64,000 nt of DNA from Hofstenia miamia. Taxonomy: Eukaryota > Xenacoelomorpha > Acoela. Positions 25,672-37,999 of the stretch are shown here, piece by piece; the first letter of the stretch is position 1; every line of letters begins with the position of its first letter. Made by a program: the position numbers and the translations under genes. The notes under the pieces were generated by a model. That model ran no database searches. It had not been told where the DNA came from and saw only the letters and a program-made list of their open reading frames with translations. The DNA lies in NCBI GenBank assembly GCA_004352715.1, contig SCFE01000018.1, forward strand, positions 702,603 through 766,602. Reading direction: 5' to 3'.

Positions 25672-27797
25672 ATGTAAGTTCTTTAAGTTCTTTTCATATG
25701 AAACTTGCTTTGTTTACTATATATTGCTAAATATATTAGTAGTTTGTGTAGATGCTGTAACAATTGTAGATTTAAAATTCAGGAATTTTGTGAACAGTGC
25801 ATATTTTAATGACAACATTGCATGCATGTATACAATTTCAATCGAAGGGGATTGGTTCGTATCTGTTTTTTAGGAATAACCATCATTTATGTACGGATTA
25901 ACAAATTTAATTCAGATACTAAATTTTCCTAAACAAATATGGATTTACCGAACTTCTGATTAGATTGGTTTCATAATTAGGGATATATATGGTTAAGAGC
26001 CCAAGAATTCACGGCTAGAATCTGATTTGTTTTCTAAATATTTTACACTACTATTCACTGTTTGAGTAACGTCAGAAATTTATTTTAAAAAATGTATTAA
26101 AATCCAAATTTCAAAATCAATAAAAGATACATTTCTTTTCGGGCGGCAACCGTTAGGTCTTTGAACTAATTAGACAGCTATTTTATCTATCGATACTTCG
26201 CAATTGCGTAAATCTTTTGCTTGTATTGACCGAATCTTATTTAATTCAAGAATTTTTCTTTTTCCAATAAATTATATTTAGGGTCATCAATACTGAGATC
26301 TGGATAGAAAAATGTGGCTTTGGTTTAGGCCAAATCAAGATTTTACTTGCATCAGTTGGCCTTTTTTCTTTCAATTCCATTCATTTATTTAATCTTGTTT
26401 TTTTAACTGCAAAAGTGAATTTTACCTGCTCTGACAGCATCATTGATCAGGCCAACATCACGTACAAAAATACTTGTTTTGATTCATGTTATAACTACAC
26501 ATATGATCGGAAAATATCCACTATCTATAGCGAATTGGATCTGGCCTGCGGAACTAACAACATTCTATTATCATTCTCAGTTCCTATCACATTTGCAGGC
26601 TTTATCTTTGGGAGTTTTTTCTCAATTATTGTTCAAGAAATCCTAGGCAGACGATCGGCTATCCATATTTCTGTTATGATATTTACATTTGCGTTTGGTT
26701 TTCAATGGCTTTTCATGAACATATATACTATACTTATCTATCGTTTTCTACTGGGCCTCTCTTTTATGAATTATGTCAACTCATCCTTGTTAATTTTGTG
26801 TGAAGTTGTTACCAGAGATAAACGATATTTATTTGGATACTTGTTTTTCTTAAGCTTAGGCATTGGTGGTCTGTGTGCCACCATTGTTGCTTGTGTCTTC
26901 AGGAATTCATGGCAAATGCAAGTAGTTTTATCAATAGTCCCCTTTCCACTAGTGGTAGGATGTGCTTATTTTTGGATACCTGAAAGTCCTCGTTGGCTAG
27001 TTTCAAAAAACAAAATCAATAAAGCTCAAGTCGTTCTTCATTGGTTAGCAAAACATAACAATGTACAGTTAGGAAAAGATTTCTTTTCCGAACTGAGTAA
27101 CGCCTATTCAACTGATGAGATTTCATTTGTATTTTCTTTTACAGCCGCTATCAAAGAGTTATTGAAGTCGAAATACTTAATGAAGACCTTCTTGGTATCA
27201 TTGTTCCTCTTTGCAACAGGGAAGGCCGCGTACTTTGTAATTGGTTTTAGCTTTCCGAATTTGCATGGAGGATTATACAGTAATTTCGCTTTACAATCAA
27301 CTTTAGATTTGGTCTCCTTGGTTTACTTAGTTATCGTTAATTATACTTCTCGTATGAATATATTTAAATGCAACTTTTTCATCATTTCAGTTGCTCTTTT
27401 TCTGTCAGTTACACTAACAAGGACAACTTTTCAGACACTAGTGCTATGCATTATTGCCAAAATTAATGCTGCAATGTTTTCTACTGGCTGGTTTATTTTT
27501 CAGCCTGAAATCTTCCCTATCTCAATAAGAAGTGCAGGAATGGCAAGTGGAGAATTGTTTTTTTCCATTGCCATCATTTGCTTGACATTGGTAGAAGAAT
27601 TTAATAGCTCAGTAACATGTTATTTAATTTTGTCATTAATGGCATTACTTTGCTTTTGCTTAATTCATCTACACTTCTCGAATGACACTCTTCCAGACCT
27701 TCCTGAAACTTATGAAGATGTAAATAGTTACAAATCCACATCAAATAGCTCAGCCTCAAACGAGAAGTCTAGCCTTCTAAATTTTTCAAATAAATAA
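25672..27797 (+). CDS. SLC22-like MFS transporter, copy 1 of the tandem array
   Basis: Plasma-membrane organic-ion transporter of the major facilitator superfamily. The main exon is 26282-27797, starting after TATATTTAG with G|GTC ATC AAT, phase 2. No in-frame ATG precedes the conserved core, so a start codon split AT|G is inferred. A candidate first exon ends at 25673 (CGCAT|GTAAGT), giving 505 aa. About 12 hydrophobic segments. TM1 is followed by a short extracellular loop with four Cys and sequons, then STIYSELDLAC (the SLC22 TIxTEWDLVC motif), GRRSAIH (motif A), YRFLLG, PESPRWLVSK after TM6, QPEIFPISIRSAG and the C-terminal LPDLPET typical of SLC22. The extracellular loop is shorter than in mammals. 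Substrate unknown. Copy 1 is more diverged than copies 2-4. Family certain, first exon tentative. Confidence 0.85.
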
Positions 27798-27809
27798 GCA
27801 TTTCAATGC

Positions 27810-29150
27810 ACTATCGTTTCTCTGAATTTTGTCTCATTTTGCCTTGAAATTTGAACAGTTTCTGCTTGTAGTCTAAAACTTATAGGACTGGAAATACGAG
27901 TGTTTCAATTGCTAAAATATAACTGCCTAGTACATTATCTTTTTATGTGCGCTTATACAAAGTATGAGATGTAATTGCTTTTGATTTTTGTGCTTGCTTA
28001 TTTCACGAGTTTCCCTTTTTCCAATCGCGTTATCAGAAGTCTGTTAAAAGTAACCTCACCGACAATCCTTACTTTGTATTCAAATCAGTTTAAATCACAA
28101 ACTCCTCATTAACAGAGTGACAGGGATTAACTCAACTTTAGTGTCCCATGTCTTCAGTTGAGTACTGTTTGTTTCTAATTGAATTATTACACTATGGATA
28201 ATTCTAATGTGAAATACGACAAAACAATTTCGTAAATGGCTTAACACTAATATTTTTATGTACTACTTAACTACAAAAGCTGAACTATTAACATTACTAG
28301 GAAACGAAAAACTAGTTTTTTTTGAAGAAAGCTAAAATATCTAGTAAGTTTTTAAACGCTAGAATAACTGGTTTTTGGGGCAAGTCTCTTCATTTTATAA
28401 ACAACTATTTTTAACTATTTCGGCACTTTTCAGCAACTTTAATAGTGGGCGACATGGATAAAAATATATTAGGAAGATGTACGCCATCGCTTAATTTCTT
28501 TAGAAATATTTTATAGGAGCAATATAGTGTACACAAGTGTTTATTTTGTGCCGTTTTGAAGACAGATGGAGAGTTTGTACACTTGATTTTGTATCAGGTT
28601 GTTTATTTGATGTTTCATTTTGACTTCATTACTAATAAGTGATTTTCTTACAGCAACTAATTGAACGATTTTCTGATGTATTTGAAAACAAAATAGGGAC
28701 TATTTTGCGGGGTTTTGCCAACTATTTTTCCGGTTCCTAAGCATCACTAGTGTAATACAATTTACTTTGTAAGCATGCTATAAACGCTGATTTATAATTA
28801 CAAGTTTGAATCTGATTGAGACTTCGCAACAATCGTATTGTACAAAAAACTACAAGCTTACTAAAATTTACATTAAAATAATAAATGAATTTATGAATGA
28901 AATATAACTTTGGTGCGAGACCACACCTTGGACATTGGCAAATAACTTTTTCTCATTTAGGTATTTATGCTCATAGCAAAAAGTAATTTCCTTTTTCAAA
29001 CCCATGTCTAGTATTGCTAAATGGCTACTGAGGTTTCAGGCTAGCAAAATCGTTGATTTTTTTATATTAAACTAATTTAATTCTTGTTCTTGCAAACTTG
29101 TAGAATTGTTAAGAACATGGAAACGTAAATTTAGATTTAAGTTCATGCAA
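27810..29150. other. Spacer between SLC22 copies 1 and 2
   Basis: No coding sequence. A short stretch near 27994-28020 resembles the 3' flank of copy 3 near 36627, suggesting a remnant of the ancestral duplication unit. Confidence 0.35.
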
Positions 29151-29156
29151 CTTTTT

Positions 29157-30470
29157 TTCATTGGGGTATGAAAGTGTTAATTTTGACTGGTTTTGAGGGA
29201 ACAGTTGATAAGTCTTCCATTGAGTTGTGCGTTAAAGCGGTTTGATTAATTTGGTAAAACTGCCGATAAATCAAACAAGTCTAGATCGTGCACATTTATA
29301 AACGTGTAAAACTTGGCCAAGTTGTGTACACTGCAATATGTATTACATTGACACACCTTAAAAAATGTAAGTTAGTTTTTTTATTATTTCTATGAATATA
29401 TGCTCCATGACAAATTACAAAAAAATATTGTAGGAAAAAGTACACATTATTGTTAAATTTACAATTACGTCTCCTAAGTTTTGAAATTGACCATTCCAAT
29501 TTGACATAAATGAAGTATGATAATTTCATATATCTTAGGCTTTGTTTCCATCCACTCATGGCAAATGCAGGTCTTTTTGGCAACAGTACCTTTTCCATTT
29601 TTAATTGTATTTACATACTATTTTATTCCGGAGAGTCCCCGTTGGTTAATTTCCAAAAATAGAATTGAGGAAGCACAAAATGTACTGCAATGGCTAGCAA
29701 TCCATAACAAAGTTCAAATCGAAGATAGTGAATTTGTGTATTTGAGCAAAGACTACTCCACTGAAGAGGCGCGCACTGCGTTTTCTTTTACAACCACTAT
29801 AAAAGAATTGTTCAAATCATCTGAGACATTAAAGCTCTACCTTATCTCTTTATTTCTCTTTGTAACTGGCAATGGTGTTTTCTATGCACTCAGCTTTAAA
29901 ACTCCCCAATTAAGTGGAAACCTGTATTTAAACTTTAGTTTACAAGCAATTACTGATGTTTTTTTACTCATTTATTTTTTTCTCGTCCTCTTTTTATCAC
30001 GGATGAATGTTTTCAAATGTTCGCTGTTAACCGCTGTCATTTCACTTGTTGCCGTTAATTTGTTTGTAAATTCTTATATCAGGCTTTCGCTCATTCTCAT
30101 TGCGAAAATTAGCGCCTCAATATTTTCTTGTGGGTAATCAGTTTTTCAACCGGAAATTTTACCAATATCAATACGAAGTGCGGGAGTGGCTATTTTCGAA
30201 AAATCGTCTCGAATGTTTCTCGCAATTTTAATGGTAATGAATGAATTCCTTAGTGTTTCAACTGATCTTTACATGCTTTCCGTTCTTCTTTTTATAGCTG
30301 TTTTACTGATTCAAGTCTACTTCTCCAATGATTCTATACATGCATTACCAGAAAGTCTTGAAGAGTTGAAGCAGACTTATTCATTGAAAGACTTTCCTGA
30401 TGAGAAGTCCAACAGTGATCCAATCATAGATGAGAAGTCTCAATTAGTCAGTCAGCAACTTGATGAATGA
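29157..30470 (+). pseudogene. SLC22-like transporter copy 2, truncated pseudogene
   Basis: The promoter-like region and first exon are conserved by homology (about 29157-29366, ending AAAAAAT|GTAAGT), and so are roughly the first 100-130 bases of intron 1. The sequence then jumps, near 29500-29535, into the middle of the large exon at the GFVSIHSWQMQ segment. The end of the intron, TM1-TM4 and the extracellular loop are gone. The rest continues in one frame (PESPRWLISKNRIEEA, LPISIRSAG, LPESLEELK) to a stop at 30470, but with a TAA at 30135-30137 where the intact copies have Trp (G-W-L). Deletion plus nonsense codon make it non-functional. The core is almost identical to copy 4. Confidence 0.9.
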
Positions 30471-30757
30471 ATCAGAAAAAAAGCATTTTTTTCAATTTTA
30501 CTCAATATATAAATTTTGAATTTGGAATTTTAACTCTATTATTTTTATATGTGTAAAAATCTTGATTGTTCTTAGCTTATATTTTTAATAGTTTATTGGT
30601 TTGGCTTATATTAAGTGCCAGTCATTTCGACTCTTCGGGTAGTTGCTTGCTGATTTGACACAATCTTGGGTTAACATACCAGACTATTAAAGCAATTTTG
30701 TCTCGTCATTCAACTAAATTGTAGTCGCAAAGTAGCTCATTTCTCTTTTTCCATTAG

Positions 30758-30960
30758 TTTGTAAATTGTGGTTTTCATTGCATATTCATTTTTTATCCGT
30801 TTATATTGCTAATGTGAAGGAATGTATGACTATTTTTCATGACATCAACATCATATGAATCTTTTTTAGTACAGCTTGTAAATTGTGGTTTTCATTGCAT
30901 ATTCATTTTTTATCCATTTATATTGCTAATGTGAAGGAATGAATGACTATTTTCAATGAA
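30758..30960. repeat. 117-bp tandem duplication downstream of copy 2
   Basis: TTGTAAATTGTGGTTTTCAT and the following roughly 80 bases occur at about 30759 and again at 30876 with few differences, an offset of 117 bp. A single, more diverged homologue lies downstream of copy 3 (about 36740-36830), so the sequence belongs to the duplicated SLC22 3' flank. Confidence 0.8.
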
Positions 30961-31125
30961 TGTGCAAAGTCACTTAAGTTGATATGATTTTTAAGGTATT
31001 ATAGATGCCTAATTGATAGAAACTTAATGAAAAGTAATAGTTTATCTGTAAGAAAGTATAAATTTTATTCACAATTTCTTTGTTTTGAATTAACATTAAT
31101 TTACATAGATATTTAATGTTATATA

Positions 31126-31501
31126 CAAAGATGGACGCGGGTTGCGGTGCAGTGCGGGTACTGAATTTCAAATGCCACGCGGGTTGCGGTGGGATGCTGT
31201 TGGACATTTTTATTATGTTACATGTGTAATACTAACTAATACAATATTAATTATTCTACAAAATCTATATAATATAATATTTTTTACACCATTCACTCAA
31301 TCAAACAAAATTCATAGAGTCAATTCGGCGATTGACATTTTTGGTTTAATTACTTGAAAATGACACCGCCTTGTTAGAAAATAGAGGGTGTGTTGCGAAT
31401 GCGGGTGAATTTTCTAACAGACGTGCGGTGCGGTTGCGGCCCCCTCACTGTGGGTGCTGTGCAATCTGGTTATAAAAAATTACACCAGCGCCCAATCTAT
31501 G
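31126..31501. mobile_element. hAT-like MITE with perfect 8-bp TSD
   Basis: A 376-bp element flanked by GTTATATA at 31118-31125 and 31502-31509. The termini are inverted and similar: left CAAAGATGGACGCGGG, right complement CATAGATTGGGCGCTGG. The ends are unusually GC-rich, with reiterated GCGGGTTGCGGTG motifs, around an AT-rich core. There is no transposase, so it would depend on an autonomous hAT element elsewhere. Confidence 0.88.
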
Positions 31502-31509
31502 GTTATATA

Positions 31510-32430
31510 TAAGAACATACTACATAGTGTTCAAAATATTGCTTAAGATTTTAAATACCCATAAATTTTAACCTATGACAGGTAGAATGATGAAATATGA
31601 CTTCTTGAAACCAAAATGTCCACAAAAAATGTTTGAGGTGCATACTTAGGTTCTAATATGTGTGAGCTATATTAAAATTCATTCGTTAATGTTGCAGTTA
31701 ACACAGAATAGAAGGATTGCAATCGCTGAAGTGATAAACTGTAAAAAAAGAATATTCTAAGCATCCGGAGATCTCAGAGTTAGTGAGGTACAATTTAAAA
31801 ATTGACGGAAAATGGTTTTATCAAATACTTGAATACAGTCAATTTGAACGGGAGATAAGTTCAAAAGAGCTTTGAGACATGGAACATGGAGAAACATTGA
31901 ATGCAATCGCAATTCAAACTTTATAAAGATTACTGCACTGCTACAATTGAAAAAAATCATCAGTAGTAACAATCCTAGTCAAGTATTTGGAATAAAATGT
32001 TTGGCAAATTGCATCATTCTGTGAAACTTTTCAAAGTTCCCATGGTTTCATTACATCCAGAATGTAATACTTTAATTTTTTTGGGTCCATGTTAAAGAAA
32101 CAAAACTAACCATCGTAACAGATAATCAAAATAACTGTCTGAAAAATTGTTAACTCTATAGATGTGATTACTTTACATGCTGTTATTGATAGCTTTTCTG
32201 CTTTATTTAGTAAATTTATCGCAGCTCAAGATAGACATTTTGAATTAATATTATAAGATAATTATAATTAAAATTTTTCTTTCTCCTAATATTTATTTTA
32301 TCATTCTATTTGTTATTAAATAACTATGGTCGTTTAAGGTCCTAAGCAATTTCAGCACATTGTATTTGAAGCCATAATTGTGATATGCTAGAGTTCTTTT
32401 ATGGTGAAACCTTGTTTCTGTAGCCATGAT
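31510..32430. other. Spacer, nothing recognised
   Basis: AT-rich DNA between the hAT-like MITE and the LINE fragment; no gene or repeat structure seen. Confidence 0.35.
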
Positions 32431-32439
32431 ATTTAAGAG

Positions 32440-32830
32440 TAGCACATAGCATTGTTTATGTGTGGTTGATAATCAATTGATATTTAAAAGCTACATCGTT
32501 TGTGTTGGGCAAATGTTAGAGAAGTACCCTATTGATAAAATAGTTAGAAAATTTGCAATAGGTGTAAGTATAGCACTAGTAGCTAGGCAATTACCACCTT
32601 GCGCATTTATTCAACTCTTCCATGCTTTTATCATGAGTCACTTTAACTACACAAATATATTATATACTGATTTGAACAGTATACTTTATAAAAATCTTGA
32701 TTTACAATTAAATGTCTCAAAGAAAAGCTCTTTTAAATTTGTATTACATTTTTAGGCCAATACTCTTTCTAAAGCAACTATGTTAACATTATATGATTAA
32801 AACTTGTCTCGTAAACAGAAATCAAGATCA
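32440..32830 (+). mobile_element. Possible LINE C-terminal fragment
   Basis: A 97-residue open stretch contains GVSIALVARQLPPCAFIQLFHAFIMSHFNYTNILY followed by KNLDLQLNVSKK. This resembles the post-RT region of LINE proteins (a leucine-rich helix, then a YxSxxxSHLxY-like segment and an LQ helix). No catalytic motif is present and the assignment is tentative. Confidence 0.4.
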
Positions 32831-33072
32831 AAATTCATAATTGAAAAAATCTGAAATATACATTCATTTCAGATCAACCGTTTTTTTATCTTTATCCTTA
32901 TCTCTTGTACAGAAGTTCATTATAACATGAGAAAACAGTGGTAGATTCTCACAAGCAATGGTTAAGAAGTTCAAATTAAGGCATGCATCTTTATAGGAAA
33001 AGGAAGTAAGCGAATAGCAAAACTATCAAAATGTTAAAAATAGACATGTGGTCGTAAACTTAAGCAAATGAC

Positions 33073-33111
<39 letters not shown>

Positions 33112-33120
33112 ATATATTTA
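33073..33120. repeat. (TA)n microsatellite upstream of SLC22 copy 3
   Basis: Interrupted TA dinucleotide tract, about 240 bp before the promoter homology block of copy 3. Confidence 0.95.
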
Positions 33121-33275
33121 TAAGTTGGCCTAAGGCATTTGCGAACGATAACATCTTGCTTACAGCATTATGAAATTGAAGTGACCATTCATTCCAGAAA
33201 CAATTCTCTATAATAGTGGTTAAATAATCCATAGGTGTATACTCATTGCAAAAATTTAGCCTTCTTTGTTCAAAC

Positions 33276-33533
33276 CTACATTCCACGCTAATCGTTCTTG
33301 TTAATAGCGCGTTCTATTCTGGAGCAGAGCTATATTCAAAAGGGTCTAGAATTTGTACGGTTTTGAGGGAACAGTAGATGTCTTCCAGTAAGTTATTCGT
33401 TAAACTGTTTGATTAATTTGGACAAAATGCATTATAAATCAAATAAGTATAGATCGTGCACGTTTACTAACGTGCAATACTGTGCCAAGTTGTGCACACT
33501 GCAAAATGTATTACGTTGACACACCTTAATAAT
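33276..33533 (+). promoter_or_regulatory. Promoter and 5'UTR exon block of SLC22 copy 3
   Basis: Homologous to the block before copy 4 (39710-39975) and partly to that before copy 2 (29157-29366). A GTTCTATT-TGGAGCAGA stretch lies upstream of the position where copy 4 has TATAAAA; here that position is TCTAGAA, so the TATA box is lost. The exon-like part ends AATAAT|GTAAGT at 33533. An upstream ORF of seven codons (ATG at 33506, stop TAA at 33527-33529) ends two bases before the AT of the proposed split start codon. The exon 3' end is supported by conservation in three copies; the 5' end is inferred. Confidence 0.6.
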
Positions 33534-36468
33534 GTAAGTTAGTTATTTATTAGTATTATAAATATATTTTATGAGTTATTCAAGATAAATGGAAAATATT
33601 TTAGGATGAAATGCAAACAATTACGTCGGCCAAATTTATCATCAAATTTGTTCTTAGGGATGTATGGCAAAGCACGTAAAATTAAGGTTCTTTTAATGAT
33701 TTTAAGGTATTTGCAGTTGAATTCTTTAAAAATGTTTACCATTGCGATATTTGTAATAAATTTGAATTTTCAGATGCCTAAATAGTATTTTATTTGAACT
33801 GTGTTGCATTGGATGTAGACTAAGCGCAGCCGAATATATATGTGGACTTGATTTGCCCTAAAAACTACAATATTAAATGTCAAGGCAACATCCCTAGAAT
33901 TAATGAAATACTGTAATTTTCCTTTAATTCACTTTTATATTTAGTATGGTCCACTTTTGACTATATATAGCAAGAGGAATATTTTCACTTGTATAGAAGA
34001 ATTTCAGTAGTATATACTACTCCAATTTTTGAAGAAAAACCAGCTCAGTTCTGTTTTAGTTGTAAAATAATCGGTTCTATGAATATTAACAGTCTTTTTA
34101 TCCCGCGTGAGTGTATTTAGTACAAACTTAGTAATTAGACTCCGTTTTTCTTTTCAGCCAAACTACCATTTTTGGGTTTTGAATGATAAATGTATATGTT
34201 AGAAATTTGTATGATGACGCACCCGGCATCATTTTGTAATTAGTAACTTAATTGTTGGGCTCTAAAAATCGAAATTATGTGAATCTTTGCTAACATTTTG
34301 TGTGGAAAATGCATATTTTGTTTTAACTAAAATGAGATTTTATAATTGAAAAATGAATAATTGTATTTTGTAAGAAGCAGAAAACTTAATATTATTATGA
34401 CGTTTTTAATTTTGTCCTATGTATAGGCGTTCATGTGTTTCTCGCTGTTTGCAAACCGCTACGTTTTTGAATACTTAAAGTTGATTTACATTTTATATAA
34501 AGATAATTTAATCAGTTTCGCTTTCAGATTAAAATGAATATGTCGATTTTATATAAAAATCTATAGATTCCAAGCTATTACAAAATAACAATTTATATTT
34601 TGTGTTAAATCATTTTCGTTTTTTTCACTATAACAAATGCATTGAAATTAACAACTCTTGGGACACAACTCCTCATCAAATTACCTACTTTATATAAGAG
34701 TAATCTAAATATTCTTCGATCCCACAATATTTCAAGGATTCGGTTGTTAAAACTAAGCCTTACGAAATTGTATGAATCAGAAATTTGGTACAATATCAAA
34801 TTCAGTTAGTGTTTTAATTGAGGTATGTGTCAAAAATGCCGAAGGTTTACAAATCATTCTATTTTTAATGAAAGAAGGTCGAAATGTGATAATTTCATAT
34901 TAATTTCCAAATAGTAAATTGATGTTTTTAGGGTTATCAATACTGAATATTGGATAGAAAAATGTGGAACTGGCAAAAGCCAAATAAGGATACTTATCGT
35001 TTTGTTCTCTTTTTTCAGCTTTTACAATCTTCATTTGTTCAATATTATTTTCTTAGCCGCAAAGGTGAATTTTGCATGTTCAGATGTCATCACTTCTTCC
35101 AACATATCCTACCAAAATGAATGCACAAATTCTTGCCAAAAGTACATCTACGATGAAATAATATCTACAATATATGGTGAAATGGATCTTGCTTGCGGTA
35201 GAAACGGATTCTTGCTCTCTTTAGCTACTCCATTTACTTTCATTGGTAATGCAGTTGGATGCATATTTTCGCCTTATATTCAAGAATCTTTTGGAAGAAA
35301 GGCAAGCATTTATTCGTCTTGTTTAACATTCATCATTGGATTCTGTATTCAGTGGTTCTTCAGCAATATTTATGGAATGTTGATTAGTCGGTTTCTTATT
35401 GGAATTTCGATGCTATTATTTATAAGTCCGTCTTTTATTATACTATGCGAAGTAGTAATCAAGCATAGACGTTATCTCTTCGGATATTTGTACTCTTTAG
35501 GCATTTCTTGTGGAAGCCTATTAGCTGCCGCCATAGGCTTTGTTTCCATGCACTCATGGCAAATGCAGGTCTTTTTAGCAACAGTGCCTTTACCATTTTT
35601 AATTGTATTTACATACTATTTTATTCCGGAGAGTCCCCGTTGGTTAATTTCCAAAAATAGAATTGAGGAAGCACAAAATGTACTGCAATGGCTAGCATTC
35701 AATAACAAAGTTCACATCGAAGATAGGGAATTTGTGTATTTGAGCAAGGACTACTCCACTGAAGAGGCGCGCTCTTCTTTTTCTTTTACAACCACTATTA
35801 AAGAATTGTTCTTGTCATCGGAGATAGTAAAGCTCCATCTCATCTCTTTATTTGTGTTTATGTCTAGCAATGGTGCTTACTTTGCACTAAGCTTTAAGAC
35901 TACCCAATTAAGTGGAAACCTGTATCTAAACTTTAGTTTACAAGCATTTATTGATGTTTTTTCACTGCTTTATTTTTTTATTGTGCTCTGTTTATCACGG
36001 ATGAATGTTTTCAAATGTTCTCTGTTAACCGCCATCATTTCACTGGTTGCTGTTAATTTGTTCGAAAGTTCTTATTTGCGATTTGTGCTCATTCTAATTG
36101 CGAAGATTAGCACGGCATTATTTTCTTGGGGATGGTTGCTTTTTCAACCTGAAATTTTGCCGATATCCATACGAAGTACAGGAGTGGCCATTTTGGAATT
36201 AATGTCTCGGGTATTTCTTGCATTTTTAATGGTAATGAATGAATTTCTCAGTCTTTCAACTGATCTCTACGTCATTTCCATTCTTCTTTTTCTTGCATTT
36301 TTACTGATTCATTTCTGCTTCTCCAATGATTCTATACATGCATTGCCAGAAAGTCTTGAAGAGTTGAGACAGAGTTATTTCTCCAACGACGTTCCTGATG
36401 AGAAGTCCAACGGGGATCTAATTTTAGATGAGAAGTCTCAGTTAATGAGTCAGCAACTTACTGAATGA
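33532..36468 (+). CDS. SLC22-like MFS transporter, copy 3
   Basis: Two-part coding sequence: AT at 33532-33533, intron 33534-34931 (GTAAGT...TTTTTAG), then 34932-36468, giving 512 aa (M-VINTEYWIEKC...). In the first exon the coding frame has a stop (TGA, 33517-33519) before the AT and no other ATG, so translation should start at the split codon. The protein has about 12 membrane segments. TM1 is at about residues 19-44. The loop carries SSNISYQNEC...C and STIYGEMDLAC. Motif A is FGRKASIY, and SRFLIG, PESPRWLISK, QPEILPISIRSTG and LPESLEEL follow. The C-terminal tail is acidic and hydrophilic. Frame fully open; likely functional. The first about 240 nt of the large exon are almost identical to copy 4, which suggests gene conversion. 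Substrate unknown; family certain. Confidence 0.9.
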
Positions 36469-36864
36469 TTCTGTGTTACCAATATATAAGTTTTGAATTT
36501 GGAGTTTTAGCTCTATTATTTTTATCTGTGTAAAGATCTTGATTGTTCTTAGTTTATATTTTTAATAGTTTGTTGGTTTGCCTTAAATTTAATGCAAGTA
36601 ATTTCTATTCTTAAGGTTGTTGCTTGCTTATTTCAAACATCTCCTTTTTTAAGAACTTTACTCACAATCATGATTAAACTTATCAGAATAGCACAGTAAA
36701 TTTTACATTCCAAGTTGTAGTTACTGTATTTCCAATGCTTTTTGTAAAATGTGATTTTAATTTATCTTCATTTCTTATCCGTTTATATTGCTAAAGTAAA
36801 TAAGTGCATGACTATTTTGCATGCCATCAATAATTCTATAATTTTTTGTAATATAGTTTGTCAC

Positions 36865-36882
36865 AAAAAACGGCCGTTTTTT
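36865..36882. repeat. 18-bp perfect palindrome
   Basis: AAAAAACGGCCGTTTTTT, with a GC-rich core in AT-rich flanks. It lies just past the C-terminal end of the mariner remnant and could be part of that element's terminal repeat. Confidence 0.6.
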
Positions 36883-36889
36883 AAAACCA

Positions 36890-37990
36890 GTATATTTAAA
36901 TCAAGTTGTAGAATGTGAACAAAATGAACAAAATAAGCAATATTTATGGGTAGCCTCCATCGACATCGATTACGTTCTGCACATGCATGTTAACATTTCA
37001 CACTTGTGAGACATAATTTCAGGTGTGAATGTTGATAAGTTTTCATTAAGTAAATTTTCAAGTTCATGCTTGTTTGAAAACGTGATATTCGATCGTCGCA
37101 TTTCTAGCATAGGAAAAATCAACCTGGTACATTGGTTTACGTCAGGAGAATACGAAGATTGTTTAATCAAGTTCACATGGCGATCTCTAAGCACTGAGTC
37201 GTTTCTTTTGGCACATGCGGCTTGACATTATCGTGTTGCAACAGCATGTATTGTCAAGATATGAACTTTCCTTGTTGTTGAAGTTCGTAGCGGTCAAAAC
37301 TGTCCATGGCTTCATTCAAAAGCTGCAGATATTCGGCTGAGTTCACTGTTACGCTTGGAGCTAAAATCTTAAAATGAAACCTGCCGCTAAAAGTCAGCCA
37401 CCATCACGTGGAACTTTTTGGAAGACTGCGTTCTTTTTGCAAGAGTTTGTCTTTTGACATTTTGAGGAGATACCCAACATCTTCTTGTGACGGTGTTTCC
37501 CACTGGCTTCTTATAAACCCACTTCTCAGTGACTACCCTGGAACGCGAAGCGTTTCTTGCTTATGAGCAGTCAACAACTCTTCACAACACTTGCTTCCTT
37601 TTGAATATTTAGTCAATTCATGGGAAATCCATCTCAGTTAATTGCTCTTCCAATTCAACTCTTCCTTTAAAATTCTTCACATCGTATCTTTTGTAACATC
37701 ATATTTTCTTGACAGTTCGCGTTCTGTTGTCTTCTTTAACATCTTTCAAGACTTGCGCAACAAGTTTTGTTCTTTCTTCGTTTCGTTTTCTTCCACTACC
37801 TTCAGCAAGACTAAATTGGGTTCTCTGTTCATCTCTTTATTATTGTGCGATTCTTTTGTCACTTGTGATTTCTTCTCCCCAATCGTTGACAATTAATCGA
37901 TGAATCTCTGAGATCTTATAGTCATTTCTTCTTAACGTTTCCACAATGCAATTTATGTCTGCTGTTGATGACTGCATTCGAAAAACGATG
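36890..37990 (-). mobile_element. Degenerate mariner transposon
   Basis: Minus-strand translations across all three frames recover mariner-like blocks in order. An N-terminal region (RKRNEERTKLVAQVLKDVKEDNRTRTVKK, about 37700-37810) comes first, then an EKWVYKK segment near 37520, LLQHDNVKPHVPKET near 37200-37245, SSYSPDVNQ, LEMRRSNITFSNKHELENLLNE near 37030-37120, and a C-terminal NVIDVDGGYP near 36955-36985. Many stops and frameshifts, so it is an old relic. It belongs to a different mariner lineage from the element at 12238-13592. It separates SLC22 copies 3 and 4. Confidence 0.8.
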
Positions 37991-37999
37991 ATAGTCAAA

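Noticed and set aside
25541-25873. 110-codon plus-strand ORF overlapping the candidate first exon of SLC22 copy 1
   Set aside because: AT-rich with no motif; its frame does not match the phase required by the SLC22 exon (phase 1 versus needed phase 2), so it is treated as chance.
33506-33529. ATG in the copy 3 leader exon as the translation start of the transporter
   Set aside because: It reads seven codons to TAA within the exon and is absent in copy 4; it can only be an upstream ORF.
37025-37903. Plus-strand ORFs over the region between SLC22 copies 3 and 4
   Set aside because: The minus strand reads as a degenerate mariner transposase; the plus-strand frames are its shadows.
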